This document shows positions 40,623 through 52,371 of a DNA stretch of 64,000 nt, one piece after another. A program made the translations under genes and the position numbers. This DNA comes from Multifurca ochricompacta (taxonomy: Eukaryota; Basidiomycota; Agaricomycetes; Russulales; Russulaceae). Numbering within the stretch: position 1 is the first letter of the stretch; every line of letters starts with the position of its first letter. The stretch spans positions 434,001-498,000 of the forward strand of contig WTXG01000011.1 in assembly GCA_022496185.1 (NCBI GenBank), given 5' to 3'. The notes below the pieces were generated by a model. That model was not told the origin of the DNA. It ran no database searches and was given only the letters and a program-made list of their open reading frames with translations.

Positions 40623-42607
40623 CTATCGGCCACCTCTCCGTAGGGTTGTTTGAACTTCTTTTTTTGAATCCCTACGTTTTTTCTTCTTTTCTTTGATCCC
40701 GATGGTGGGTGGGGGTGGGGTCTCAGGGTTAGGTGTCACTGGCTCCCGCAGCCGCGACAAAGTACCCGAGGTATCTTCGACTACCAAAGGGAGCGCCGAC
40801 TGCGTCAGCCTCGCGTTGAACTGCGCGTGAAAAGTCCCTTTCGAATCGACGAGCGTCGATGACCTGAACACGAACGGAATCAGGGTCGGGGCGGCAGGCA
40901 CGCGCACGAATTCTAAACGTACTCGTTGATTAAATGAGGACCCATCGGTCCATCATCGAGTCGGACGCTAATTGCGTTCCGACGTCCGGGGCCTAGCTCG
41001 GATCTGGTACACCCAAGTGGGACGGCAAGAGTGGGGTCAGAGTCACGATCACCGTCCGAGTGTGAAGATCCTGTGATGAAAAGGTCTGCGTCGACTATCG
41101 CCGCCTGAGAGTATTCTCCCAATTCAAGCGACAGAAGCCACTTGTTCTCGACCCGACCATCTGTTAAGGCCTCAGAGACCATGGAAAATCTGAGTGTCCA
41201 GATCCTCTCTGCGAAGAAAAAAAAAAAAAAAAAGACGGGCCTAAGGCGTCAACACTCTCTGGCACACAACGGTGAAGAGAAGAAGAACACACCCGACGCG
41301 ATAAACTCGACCGTAACAGACTTAGAGACTCGCATGCGCAGTCGAAACCGTAAAATTCGGATACGCGCCACAAACATTCCAGTCCCATCACGTGTCTCCT
41401 CGACCTCAACAGTGTCCCCTCCATTGTTCGTGGGACCTAGCAACATCGCATCGCTCGCAGAAAGAGGTGAGAGAGCCGGTTCACACCTAAATAAGCGCTG
41501 GAGGAGAGCATTATCAGAAGCCATCATGCACGCAAGGCGGACGGCGGCCAGTGTCGCCGAACCCACTGGCCGACAAACGCCTAAGAGAGCGAGTACGAGA
41601 GAGTCGATTGCCATCTCGCCATCCGTAGATGCCATCGGCCTGTTAAGAATGGCCCAGTAGATTGGGGGCTGATCCTCGATCATCGGTTCCTGCAAGACCA
41701 TCGCCAGATCTAAGCCTACTGTCTCGCAGGCCTGAGAACACCCCGAGAAGACGGAGATGCGCTCCTCGTCGGATGGGAGCTCACGCGAGAGTAAGGATTG
41801 CATCAGAGATTTAACTTTGGTTCTCGCCTCTGCTTGCGCTGCGGCTCGACGATCCGTTTCACCTGCATCTCTCACTGAGATCTCTTCAGTTGCCCTTCTA
41901 ACAGCCTCCAGCTCAACCGCACGTTGTCGTGCAATCTCCGCTTCCAACCTAGTCTGATCTGCAGACTTCCGAGTAGCATGTTCGGTGATTTGCGTTGTCG
42001 GGTAGCGAGTTGCTCTGGGAAACTTGATTAAAGAAAGAGGATGGAACTTTGAACGGCTTCTGGAGATTTGACCCTTCGGAGATGGAGAAAGAGGAGAAAG
42101 AAATGGGATAGGGGAATGGGATGATGACGATGGTGGTGGTGGCGTAGCTGTTGTGGCTGTCACTGCTGGGTCGGGAGAGGGTAGGGACCAGGAAGCGGAT
42201 GTGGATGGTGAGGGTGGAGAAACCGAATAGAACTGAGTTTCGGGAGGGGGATGTTGAGATGGAGAACGTGGTCGATTCCTATTAGATCGATGCACAATTT
42301 GCCAGGAGGCATCTGCGTCCATCCTTGTTAGAGAAGGTCGGGTCTCTGACAGTGGGGTAGTAAGATTGGTTATGCGAAGAGGTGCAAGTACGATGGGATG
42401 GGACTGTGCTACATCGGGAGGTTGAGGCGGAGAGTCATCAGACCGGGCCTCTCCCGTTGAGTTATAAGGCAATGTGTCTGGTTGGTGCCCGGAGTAGGGA
42501 GGAGGAGGAGCGTACGAAGGGACTCTTGAGGTCGACATCTTGGAAGAATCGAATCCCTCTAGTAGTTGTGAAAAAGGGAGATCTGCCTCGTCATATTGGC
42601 CTGCCAT
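40623..42607 (-). CDS. Unrecognised proline-rich/coiled-coil protein, paralogue A
   Basis: Model: complement(join(40623..40863,40923..41208,41293..42607)), 613 residues, frame intact. The N-terminal 170 residues are Pro/Ser-rich. A helical charged segment TQITEHATRKSADQTRLEAE follows, continuing with ARQRAVELEAVRRATEE. Next comes a conserved globular half with LLSRELPSDEERISVFS, DLAMVLQEPMIEDQPPIYWA and ILNRPMA. A beta-rich C-terminal domain has FRLRMRVSKSVTVEFIAS, ENKWLLSLEL and SSTLVDSKGTFHAQFNARL, with a basic end. A close paralogue with the same two intron positions lies at 44848-46924. No recognised catalytic or binding motif; no signal peptide or membrane helix seen. I assign no function. 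Confidence 0.75.
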
Positions 42608-44847
42608 TTATATGCAATATGTCAGTATTTTATTTACAGATAGATCACTTGTCACTTGGCCCTTCCGACCAAGGATATATAACTGAACGAACGCTTTACC
42701 GGAGGGGGGGTGGGAGGGTGGGAGGGAGGGCGCGATTTTAGCACCGCACTGCAATCGCCCCAACTCGCGTTCTTTTTTTTTTCCAAACTTTGTTTTGAGG
42801 ATAAGGGGGATGTAGCAGGGGGCGGGCGGTGGGGAGGGGGCGTGATGATTTAGGTACGGCTGGCAAGCGCCAGGTTCAGGGACACTTCCAATACCGCGTC
42901 TAAGTCCGAATTGACGATTAGTCAATTCCCCAGCTGGGGAAAGTGGAAAGTGGAAAGTAGGAAGTGGGAGAACATAGCCCAGCGGCGGAGAGATACTAGG
43001 GAATGAAGAGGGAATGAGTGAGGTTGCATTGATAGTTGCTATGGCTTAATTGAGTAGGGCTGGGTAATCATATGCATGTCCGAGTCCCGTCACTCTATTT
43101 TCCTCCTCCTTCTCCTCCTCCGCCGCCGCCGCTTCTTATCGCGGGGTCATGCCTAGTACAACGTGCAGGGGGGGGAATTTTCCATAACAATAACAGCTTA
43201 ATGACTTGACGGGCTTGAATTTAGAAAAAGCGCTGCCAAAACGTGCACAGCATAAAATAGGATGGATTTGTTTGTTCGTTCTTTCTGACTCTGACTCCCC
43301 CCCCCCCGTCCCAGACCCAGCAGCAAGCAAGAAAGCACACGACCATCCGTTGGTCATGATAGCCGTTTGTTTTGCTTGAAGAGTTCTCGAATTAATATCA
43401 CGACCACGTATATTGTATGTATATTGTGTGTGTGTGTGTTTGTGTATCAACCTGTAATGCTTATCGTACAATACAATATATACAGCGCAGGTGAGGTTTG
43501 CCAGCTGCCAACTGCACAGCTACGATCAAATCAAATTAAATACAAGCCTATCTCCGGTGCAATGGACGGGACCACGCAATTGGCCACTTGATAATGCATA
43601 TGCATAGCATTAGAGCGCTGAGCAGCTGCTGAATGAATGAATCCCTAGGAGAGCGTGCTGCGCCGTGTACATCTCTGGGTCTGGGGAATGAATGAATGAT
43701 CCTCGACTTCGACTTCGCTGCGTCCCCTCCCCCCCCCAAATATATCAAACAGGAAGCGTCCAATCTTTGCAAGCATAAACACGCACAATCATACGTACGA
43801 CAACGAGAACGACAACAAGCCCTTTCGTTCATTTCGTTGCTTTTTCAATTCAGGTGGTGGCGTAGATTATTGAGTTGTGCCTTAGCCTCAATTCTCATTC
43901 AACCCCCCCCCCCCCCCATAACAAGCACTATTCGTATATAGTATATATATTATCCTTTCTCTCCTGCTCGCTTCACCGGAGCGGAGAAATGTTTATATCC
44001 CTATCCGACTGCAGCGCCAGCGCCAGCGCCGCCGCCCAGTTATACATACATGTTGTTGTTTCCGTTTCTGCCTTATAAGGACACCGGGGGTAGGAGGGGC
44101 GGTAGGGGGCGGAGGCGGCAGCTGCGCATCTGCGTATCTGAGAGACCCCTCCCCCCCCTCTATCTCCCCCCCTCCCCCTTCCTGTGATCGATGTAACAGG
44201 TAAATAATTAATAAATAAAAATAAAAACAACGTACAACAAACACCCACCACCACCACCACTACTACTACTATCCCTGCACATAACGGATAGAATTCATGA
44301 TTGATCGAGACACTGCTCCACACACGAAAAGGAAAAAATAAAGAAAGAAAGAAACGTTGATCGATATGAGCCAGTTTCGTTATTTCTTCATTTTTGCGAC
44401 TGCGAGCCTTGCATGGGTTTATTGCGAGTACGAGGCGATGCTGCCAATATCGGCTAGCCAGAGTGAATCATGACATGTTTCAGCGCTCTGCCTCGGTACC
44501 GAAAGGCTCATAGTTATGTGGCCGACGTACGTACTCCGCTCTACCAGTGCACCGAATTGAATTCACCACTCTTATCAAAGAGTCAAAATTCATGTTCTCT
44601 ATTCCATAGTATAGATGAGGGGGTTTCAAGGTATCAAATAAGATATTGGGTATGGGTAGAGTGATGGATGTGTGATATAAGTAGTACATCACTGCCAACG
44701 GCAGGATGGGACGCTAATGATATAAGGGGGAGATAGATAATGTATCGCCACCACCTGGACCGGGGTCAGGGCTTTACGGGGGCGTGCACCCTGTCTGCCG
44801 AGTATAATCGTTCGGCAGTCAGTGATATGCAGATAGACTAATCAATA
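42608..44847. other. Intergenic spacer between the two paralogues
   Basis: Rich in simple sequence: GGAAAGTGGAAAGTGG near 42930, CTCCTC/CCGCCG at 43100-43130, GT repeat at 43427-43443, C run at 43903-43917 and ACCACC/ACTACT near 44245-44272. No gene supported. The next gene's transcript end is on its right side. Confidence 0.5.
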
Positions 44848-46924
44848 CTAGGTGCTGAAAACATGGTCCATGTAGTGGCTATAAGACTTTTCGCCGGCGC
44901 CGGTCAGATAGAATCTATAACAACCGACCACGTCACCGGATTGAGGACCCCTAGGGGACCAACCTTGTGGTCTATCTACCCCTCTACGCAGAGAGGTATA
45001 CACCACCTGTTCCGAACTTTTGCGACCTCGCTTATCCTTGGATTTGGATTTGACTGATGGCGGGCGTAGCGAATCTGATTGTGAACTAATAGTCATAGTC
45101 TCCAGTGCGGACGATGACGTTTGACTTGCACTGTCAGATAAATCGCGGCTGATGGGAGACATAGGTGGGAGCAATGGCTGTGCTAGTCTGACATTGAATT
45201 GAGCATGGAGAGTCCCTTCTGAGTCGACGAGTGCCAACGACCTTTTGAATAAAGAGTGAGTCCATGTTAATAGAAAGAAAGGACAGGAGGAGCAGTTATC
45301 AACGCACTCGTTAAGCAAATGAGGGCGCATAGGTGTGTCGTCCAGCCGGACCCTTATCCCATTTTCTGGTCCTGGTTGGAGCTCGCATATATCACAGCCC
45401 ATGGGAACCGAAAAGACGGGTTCAGGGATATCCCAATTGTTACTTGGGTCGGACTGACCCGAGACTAGCAAATTTGCATCCACCCAAGCAGGTGTGGAGT
45501 GGTTAGCCAACTCAAGTGACAGTAACCACCTGCTTTCGAACCGACCACCTGGCGTGCGTTCAGCATCCACGGCGAATTTGATTATCCACATCCGCTCTGC
45601 ATCAAGGTCAAGGGTCAAGCGATATTCTGACGCAAGTACAGCCAAACCTACCAGACGTGACGAATTCGACTTGTACGAACTTTGAAACACGCATGCGGAG
45701 CCGGAATCTCCGGATCTTGATGTGTGCGACGAAGGTTCCCGTGCCGTCTTGGGTCTCTTCGACGTCTACAACGTCCCCACTACCTGCGGGGCCCAAAAGC
45801 ATGGTATCACGTGCGGAGAGCGGAGAAAGCACTGGAAATTGCCAAAACAAGTGTTGAAGTAGAGGATTATTGGACGTCAACATGCATGCACTGCGAACAG
45901 AGGCGATGGTTGTCTCGCTAAGAGGTTGACAAGCATTTAAGAGGTCAACTACAAGGGGATCCGGCGTCTCGTCATTGCCTTGTGAAGTTGCTGTGAGTCT
46001 GTTGAGAATAGCCCAATAAACCGGGGGTTGCCCCTCGAGAAACGGCTCTTGTAAGACGGTGGAGAGGTCAAGACGGTTGGTCTTGCAAACTTGAGCACAC
46101 AGAGAGAAAGCAGAGAGGCGCTCGTCGTCCGATGTAAGACTACGGGAGAGTAAAGGACGGATGGTAGAGTGGACGGACTCCTTTGCTGCTTCCTGAATTG
46201 CGGCTTGGCGAGCCACTTCTTCTGCCGTTTTTCTTGCGGCTTCCTCGGCAGAACGCTTTGCAGCCTCTTCTTCTGCGGCACGTCGTCTAGCTAATTCGGC
46301 CTCGTATTTTGCCTGTTCCGCTGCTTGTCGAGCTGCATGTTCCGTGATCTGTACAGTTGCATTGCGAGTCGCCTTGGAGAGTCTGAGGGCAGCAAATGGA
46401 CGGAAGGTCGAACGAGACTTGATTATGCGGGTACCGGGAGATACAGAGGAAATGGGAGGGATGAGAGGGATATGAGAGAGGGGTGGAGGAGGTGGTGGTG
46501 GTGGAGGTGGTGGGGGTACGTAGGGCGAAGGGGAAGGGGAGCGGGTGGTGGATGGATGAGGGAATGGGAGAGGCGGGGGAAATGACTCGGATGGTGACTG
46601 TGATTGGTTGGAGGTGGTTTGCTCTGCCAGAGAGTCGATTCCTGGTTCTGGTAGGGCAGGTAACGGTCTATGTGAGGTTTCAGAGGTGACTTCCCGTCGA
46701 AGAGGCGCTAGAGTGATGATATGAGGCAGATGGGGAGGGCGGGATTGTGAAGGGGGATGGGGATGGGGATGGGGATGATTAGGAACGTCAGATGGTGAGG
46801 GGTCAGTGTAGGGAGGAGGTGCGGAAAGTCGGCGAACGCGTATCCTTTTGGGAGGAGCGACAGGTTGTCCTGGAGGGAGGGGAAACTGAGCGACTAGTTC
46901 TACTTCATCACGTTCCAGTGACAT
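44848..46924 (-). CDS. Unrecognised proline-rich/coiled-coil protein, paralogue B
   Basis: Model: complement(join(44848..45241,45308..45596,45652..46924)), 651 residues, frame intact. Same layout as paralogue A: Pro-rich N-terminus including a run of 12 prolines, an Ala/Glu/Arg coiled coil (ITEHAARQAAEQAKYEAEL), the core RPLLSRSLTSDDERLSAFSL followed by DLSTVLQEPFLEGQPPVYWA, and the beta-rich part FRLRMRVSKFVQVEFV ... RWLLSLELANHS ... SLALVDSEGTLHAQFNVRL. Both introns sit at the same codons as in A. The C-terminus is 40-50 residues longer than in A, ending GAGEKSYSHYMDHVFST. Function unknown; the tandem arrangement indicates local duplication. Confidence 0.75.
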
Positions 46925-48169
46925 GTTAGTAGGTAGATAGGTTTAGATAGAGATAGGGTGTGTGATAAAGGGGGCTTAGGACATGACATGGGGTTCAGTC
47001 AACGGCAACAGATTTATAACCCACCCACACACCCACACACCCACACAGACATAGATACCATAATGGGGCATTGCTGAGGGGAAGGGAGGGGTTGAAAGCG
47101 CCAATTAAGCGGGACATGTCATGAGCATGAGAAGTGAGGCGGTGAGTTGGTTAAATTTCACTCAAAGGGTCATTGACCTCGAGGTGAAGTTAAGAATAAC
47201 TGATAAGGACTCGTACCCCACCCGGACCCAGACCCCCCCCACCCCCTGATCCTGATCCGGTAAAGCTCGAGCTCACGACCGCGGGAATGAAATTGGGCGT
47301 CCCGGCACGGAAGATCCGGGTGAGAATTCCGAACACTCGATCGATTATCTCAAAGGTACTAAAATGGGTACAAATTTAGGTTGTATGGGTATGGGAATGG
47401 GAATGGGGGAGAAGTACTACTGCTTCTAGTCCAATTTATTTCTATATTTGTCTTTGTCTTTGTACATTTTTGGGCTGTCCTGTCCCTTGTCCCTCACCTC
47501 ACACCTCACACGCATACAACTGAGTCAGGCCATTCATTCATGACGTGCCCATGCCGTGGTGATTTTATTTCTCGGCCACGGTCACATGTTCAAACTTTAC
47601 CTTGTTTGTAAAACGCCGATGGTCGGAATACAAACGGAAACGTAAAAGTCAACAACTCTTCTTGGTTCTGGTGGCCGTTAAAGGTCAGGAAGTCGCCAGT
47701 CACTTGTCAGAACGAACGCCACCGTTCAGCTATCTCTTTCGGAGTTGGGTACGCGCACTCAGCGGGATTGTTCATATTCGCCTTCATAATTGCGCGCTTG
47801 CGTAGATCCACACATTCCCCAACAAGGCATTTCACCGTAATTGCCAGCTCTCCGCATCTACTACCTTGTGCATGCACATTGCCTGGCCTGGACTTTGGTC
47901 CATCCTTCTTTTGGTCGACCATCTGTGGTCAGTATACGTGGCCTCTGCGCACCCTGGTTCTGGCACTTCCAAGTCAAATATGGTGGCACATGATTCAATT
48001 GATATTCTACGCCAAAGTCATTTAGAAAATCGAATCCGACCTCAGGACGGGAACACTGGGGCTGATGTCGTTGTGGTCCCCTTGTTCACCTACTTAGAGG
48101 GCTCGGGCACAAGGTATCAAGTCACGGTACGTACGATGATATTGTGCCGGAAACCAAGGTCGAATGACT
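46925..48169. other. Intergenic, no supported gene
   Basis: CACCCACACA repeats at 47020-47045 and GGGAATG repeats near 47390. A minus-strand open stretch at 47707-47922 is cysteine-containing, but no start, splice partner or family was found. Confidence 0.45.
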
Positions 48170-48945
48170 TCACGCCATCAATACCCTACATCTGCCCTCG
48201 AGAGAGGGAAAAGTCCAAAGCCTGGATGTTCTGCTTTAGATGGCTCAACCTTCCGTCCGCTGACGATGGGGAACACAAAATATGCATCGTGCAGAATATA
48301 CGCAATCGGAGAATCGTAGAAAAGCAAGCAACGTGCCGTAGTTGATACTCTTCACGTTGACTTCCTTTGCGACCCCCTTGGTATGCTCCCAACTCGGTTC
48401 AGACGTCGTACCGTTGGCTTCCCCACTCTCGCGCCGGCGTCCCTTCCTCTGCGTAGGCCATCCCATAGGGCAAGGGTGAGCCCCTTCAGCATATGCCATC
48501 GGAAAAAATACGATCACTCGAGTGCACTCCCATCTTCCGTGGTAGATTGGGAAGGCTCTCTTCCCGTCGTCCTCTGCGTATTAATTCGCTCCATGCTAGT
48601 AGTCCCGAGAATACCCCCTCACTTCACTCTAGGCGAGTTGGGCAGCAAGGGAATGATTGGTAAAAAGATAAACGAGTAGAGAATTTTGCCTTGTACAACG
48701 AGGTTGTGGAACCGATCCCCCCAATGGACGGACGTACAACAAGTCGATATATGACGACATGCACAGTTTTTTGAGTGAAGTCTCGATGAAGATAGGAAGA
48801 TTGGTGTGGTTTCCAGAGTAGTAAATCCGATCCTGGGTCCATGCTTGCCTTGCAATCACGAGCTGGTTTCGACTGCCTCGTTTCTCGGCCCACTCGTAGG
48901 AATGTTTCAAAGCACAAGTGTCTATTCTATGAAGTTACCCTTTCG
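48170..48945 (-). pseudogene. Aryl-alcohol dehydrogenase (AAD-type aldo-keto reductase) pseudogene, middle and C-terminal part
   Basis: Read on the minus strand this segment carries AAD-family blocks in the correct order. Near 48906: YEWAEKRGSRNQLVIARQ. Near 48800: YYSGNHTNLPIFIETSLKKL and SSYIDLLYV. Near 48700, in another frame: HNLVVQGKILY. Near 48500: FFPMAYAEG, then RRESGEANGTT and KGVAKEVNVKSI. Near 48250: YFVFPIVSGRKVE. Near 48190, after a one-base shift, LKQNIQALDFSLSRGQM, then TAG, then SFDLGFRHN. Working AAD enzymes reduce or oxidise aryl alcohols/aldehydes with NADP in lignin-related metabolism. At least two frameshifts and an in-frame stop (just after GQM) mean this copy is dead. 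The N-terminal part lies on the opposite strand at 49393-49547. Confidence 0.72.
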
Positions 48946-49392
48946 GAGCCTGCTACACAAGAAATGGAAGGTCAACTTGGTGATAGCACGTGTGACTTGG
49001 AAACTCCTGCACGCTCGCCGTACTTCTTAGGAGTTCGCTCAATTAGCGGAGAACGATGGTTTATGTAGTGTGGTGATTTCAATGGAATCGACGACGGGGT
49101 GGGGCGAGTAAGCCGTCGAGCGAGTCAAATTGTGAAGTGTGCCATGTGCCACCGCCGTCAACGAAGCACGTGGAACATGTCACACGACACAAGCAACAAG
49201 GAAGGAGATGTCATCAGAGGTTGGGCTGTGGGCCTCTTTATCAACACTTCTTATGATTTTCCCAGTCAACACACTCCCACATCCGTCAGCTACGACATCC
49301 TTCTTCTATTGACACCCAGGGTGCACTGCCAACACAGGGAAACAAATAACAGCATCGCCTTACGCAGCGATGCATGCATATCTTACGGGTTA

Positions 49393-49547
49393 TTGATACT
49401 TTATCCCCCCTCGTTGGAGTTCGCATCCCCCGATCCAGCTTGGGATTATGGCCATCAGGAGAGCAAATAGGCGAAACGTTTGGTATGGGATCCATCCATG
49501 GTCAAAGAAAGCTCGTTCAGGCTTCTCGACGCCTATTCCGATCTCAA
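49393..49547 (+). pseudogene. AAD-type aldo-keto reductase pseudogene, N-terminal fragment (inverted relative to the rest)
   Basis: On the plus strand the sequence reads VGVRIPRSSLGLWPSGEQ then IGETFGMGSIH. After a one-base shift it continues MVKESSFRLLDAYSDLN. This matches the AAD N-terminal order (AGVHVSPI-LG-MSIG...GMGSM-KESSF-LLDAY). It ends at a GT followed by a C-rich tract ending CAG (49548-49576), an old intron. The remaining blocks of the enzyme are on the minus strand 450 bp to the left, so the gene has been rearranged. Not functional. Confidence 0.62.
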
Positions 49548-49576
49548 TGTTCCTCCCCCCCCCCCCCCCCTCCAGG

Positions 49577-50381
49577 TGTCTGTTTGCGATCAAAAAAAAC
49601 TATGACAAAAAAATTGACAAAATTGCTGAAATTTGGTACTTGGAGCCAGAACGACCCTATGCTGTAGCTTGTTTTGATGAGGGACTCTCTCTCATGAGCT
49701 TGTCAAGTGGCCACATAGTCGGTTTTCCAACGTGTCCTTTGGTCCTTTGGTTATCTTATTTCCAGCTGGTGATGTGCGCCACTCAGTGTAACGATTGGGC
49801 TCTTCCATCCGTGTGTACACGATCCACGATCTGGAATTTTATAATACTTCTATGTGACCTCCACTGGGTAGCCAGAGCGAATCAAGGCGTTACTCTTATA
49901 CCCCATCGCGGTTTCCCGCAAAATGAAAGCTCTCATGACTCTTGCCATTGTCTAGCGCACTCCACAAGGGATTAAAATAAAAGCATTTATATCTATATCT
50001 TCTCTTCAGTGCTACTTACACCACAATGATGATAAGGGCGAAATTACATAAGGTGCACAACGTCGACCAGTTCAATTCCGGATTGTGTCCATGGGTATTC
50101 GTCCTCTGGTTGCATCTACTTGGTCTTGGTTTGGATTCCGCCATCTGCATTTGTGTTTTGTACGCTTGTGGAGCTTTCATCCTGCTTACCGGGCTCAGAA
50201 GTACTTCAGACACGACTTCCAGTTGCGCACCCTTGGTCAGCTTTGAAATGGCAATCTGGACTGCCAGCCAGTATACAATTCCATCGTCTTATAGATGGAC
50301 CTGTTGTTGCACATAGCTCTGAGTCTCGCATATTCATCTGGTAATTTAGCTGGGCTAATTTTCAGTATCTCAATCATTTTC
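49577..50381. other. Intergenic / degenerate sequence upstream of the HAD phosphatase
   Basis: No functional gene. A minus-strand reading at 50150-50450 with short plausible blocks (for example KLTKGAQLEVVSEVLLSP before a GTAAGC donor) overlaps the HAD gene's first exon. I could not build a gene from it. Confidence 0.4.
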
Positions 50382-51595
50382 ATGCAGCCAATCATCAGCG
50401 TCACCGCTCCCACTCCAACAAGCCCCAAACCCAACGTCCATGGGCGCATTTACAGAACTACCACCTTCTTTGCTGACGCAGCCCTCTTCGACATGGTACG
50501 GGCGACTTTTTCCTTCTTACGTACATGCGGGAGGTTGAATCAGACGGTACCAAAACTCAGGACGGGACTCTCACGGATTCGATTGCAGCCGTTGAGGCGG
50601 CTTGGAGCAAGGTAGCGCGCGAGATTGGTGAGGACCCTGCGTTCGTGATCGCAGCGACGCACGGGAAGCGCGCAATAGACAATCTCGCACGCTTCAGGCC
50701 GCATCTTCGCGCACACGAATTGAGCGCCGCCGTAGACGACTTTGAGCGCTCCATTCTCTTTTACGCGGACGCACATTCACGAGCGCGCGATTCGACCCCC
50801 TCGCTTTTGTCCGATGCCACCTCCAGCCGCGGTTCGACGTCATCATCATCATCATCATCATCACCGTCGTCGGGAAATCCGTCCACATCTTCTTCTCTGG
50901 CGGCGAGTGCTGCGGCTTCAACGGAACAACTTGTTTCCAGTCCTCAAACGGAACTAGCGGAGGAGCTCGTAGCTGCTTTGAGTGACGCCCAGGGAGATGG
51001 GTGCCGTGCGTGGGAGCTCGAGGCCGCGGAAGTCGATCGCGCTGTGCGCATCCTTCCGGGCGTGAAAGCGTTGCTCGAATCGATTCCGAAGGGTCGCTAT
51101 GCCATCGCCACGTCCGGCGCAAGGACATATGGTGCGTTTTTCCACTGCTTGCTCCCGTGCTGGGGGGGAACCAGCTCCTGTTTTTTCTTTTCTTTCTTTT
51201 TTTCTTTTTCTTTTTGTGTTGCGGCTGACAGGAGAATAAAATGTTGAACAGCGCATGGGTGCTTGGCACGTGTCGGTATCACCCCACCTGAAGTCACGAT
51301 CACGGCGGACGACCCTCGTCTTCGTGCGGGGAAACCCGCACCTGATCCGTTCCTCCTCGCCGCAGAGTGCCTTGGATATCAGGCCTCGCGTTGCGTCGTC
51401 TTTGAAGATTCACCAAGTGGTATCAAAGCAGGAGTCGCTTCTGGCGCTGTTGTTATCGCTGTGTGTACGAGCCATTCACGTGAGCAGATCGAAGGGTGTG
51501 GTGCACAGATTGTGGTGGAGAATCTGGAGGATGTGAGCTGCGAAGAAGTGGAGACGGATGAAGGGCTTCGCTTGATGTTTACGGTGGAGCACTGA
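50382..51595 (+). CDS. HAD-superfamily sugar-phosphate/glycerol-phosphate phosphatase
   Basis: Model: join(50382..50495,50561..51131,51252..51595), 342 residues, frame intact. HAD motif I is split by intron 1: FDM|DGTLTDS gives the nucleophile D37 and acid/base D39. The cap follows (EAAWSKVAREIGEDP ... THGKRAIDNLARFRPHL). Motif II is YAIATSGA, motif III RAGKPAPDPFLLAA (Lys), motif IV VVFEDSPSGIKAG. The closest families are yeast GPP1/GPP2 (glycerol-3-phosphate phosphatase) and DOG1/DOG2 (2-deoxyglucose-6-phosphate phosphatase); I cannot separate them here. The cap holds an inserted Ser/Ala-rich stretch of about 50 residues encoded partly by a (TCA)n repeat at 50839-50863, probably a disordered loop. 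The start is the ATG giving a short Pro/Thr-rich leader. The protein is about 90 residues longer than yeast GPP1. Confidence 0.87.
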
Positions 51596-52335
51596 GTTGT
51601 TCGTGATGTTATGTGCAACCATGTTGTACTTACTATACGGCTCGAACAATATGCACAGCTACTGAGATCCGCCTTTGAAAAAAGACCTGCTCAGGATTGA
51701 GTGAGTTCTATGGCACGTGAATTCCACCTTGTTGACCTCTGGAGCCGGACTAGGCCTAGCAGGGTAAGACGGGCCCGAAATGGGCCCGAAATGGGTGCGC
51801 TATACCCTTTACAATACTTCATTCTAACCATTTTCCCTGCGGGGGTTTTTCCACAAGGCGACGTCTCACTACCTTCTATTGTTATGGGGTCCTAATAGTT
51901 CTATAGCTCCAATGCTTTGACGCGCGTAATAAACTTGATTTAAAAAAATAGGACTTTGAGTACTCACACCCGGATCCTCGTGTTCGCCCCATCACCGCGT
52001 GGTTGATCACTAGTCTAGTTTATCAATCAAGTGACAGTGACGAACAGCCCAATTAACGTAAAGAACATATATTCCATTGCAAAACGAAAAAAAAAAGGTA
52101 TTCCATAACTTGTTGTTGTCAGTATAAACCACTTGTTGAAGCATAACGGTCTAACGGTTTCCATCGCCAATCCGTCTACATGAATGGACACGACACGTAA
52201 ACCTCCCCCAAACGGCGTTTCAGAAGTCAACACTGCGGAGGGAGAGGGGCGGGTACTTCTCTTTTTCGAATCACGAGCGAGTCAGAATCATTCTAGTCGA
52301 ATAACTTGTCAACTCACTCAGACAGTGACCTTGAC
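51596..52335. other. Intergenic, no supported gene
   Basis: About 740 bp. Includes a short duplicated GGGCCCGAAAT unit near 51772-51792. No coding evidence. Confidence 0.55.
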
Positions 52336-52342
52336 TATAAAG
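52336..52342 (+). promoter_or_regulatory. TATA box of the acid phosphatase gene
   Basis: TATAAAG lies 36 nt before the ATG at 52372, implying a very short 5' leader if used. Confidence 0.45.
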
Positions 52343-52371
52343 TAGAGCATTGGTGTAGTGCGTTTACTTTA

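Noticed and set aside
47707..47922. Cys-containing minus-strand open frame, possible small secreted protein
   Set aside because: No signal peptide, no splice partner and no recognised pattern; it lies in a decayed region.
50150..50450. Possible minus-strand gene with membrane-like and KLTKGAQLEVVSEVLLSP blocks
   Set aside because: It overlaps the HAD phosphatase first exon on the other strand and could not be extended into a multi-exon model.
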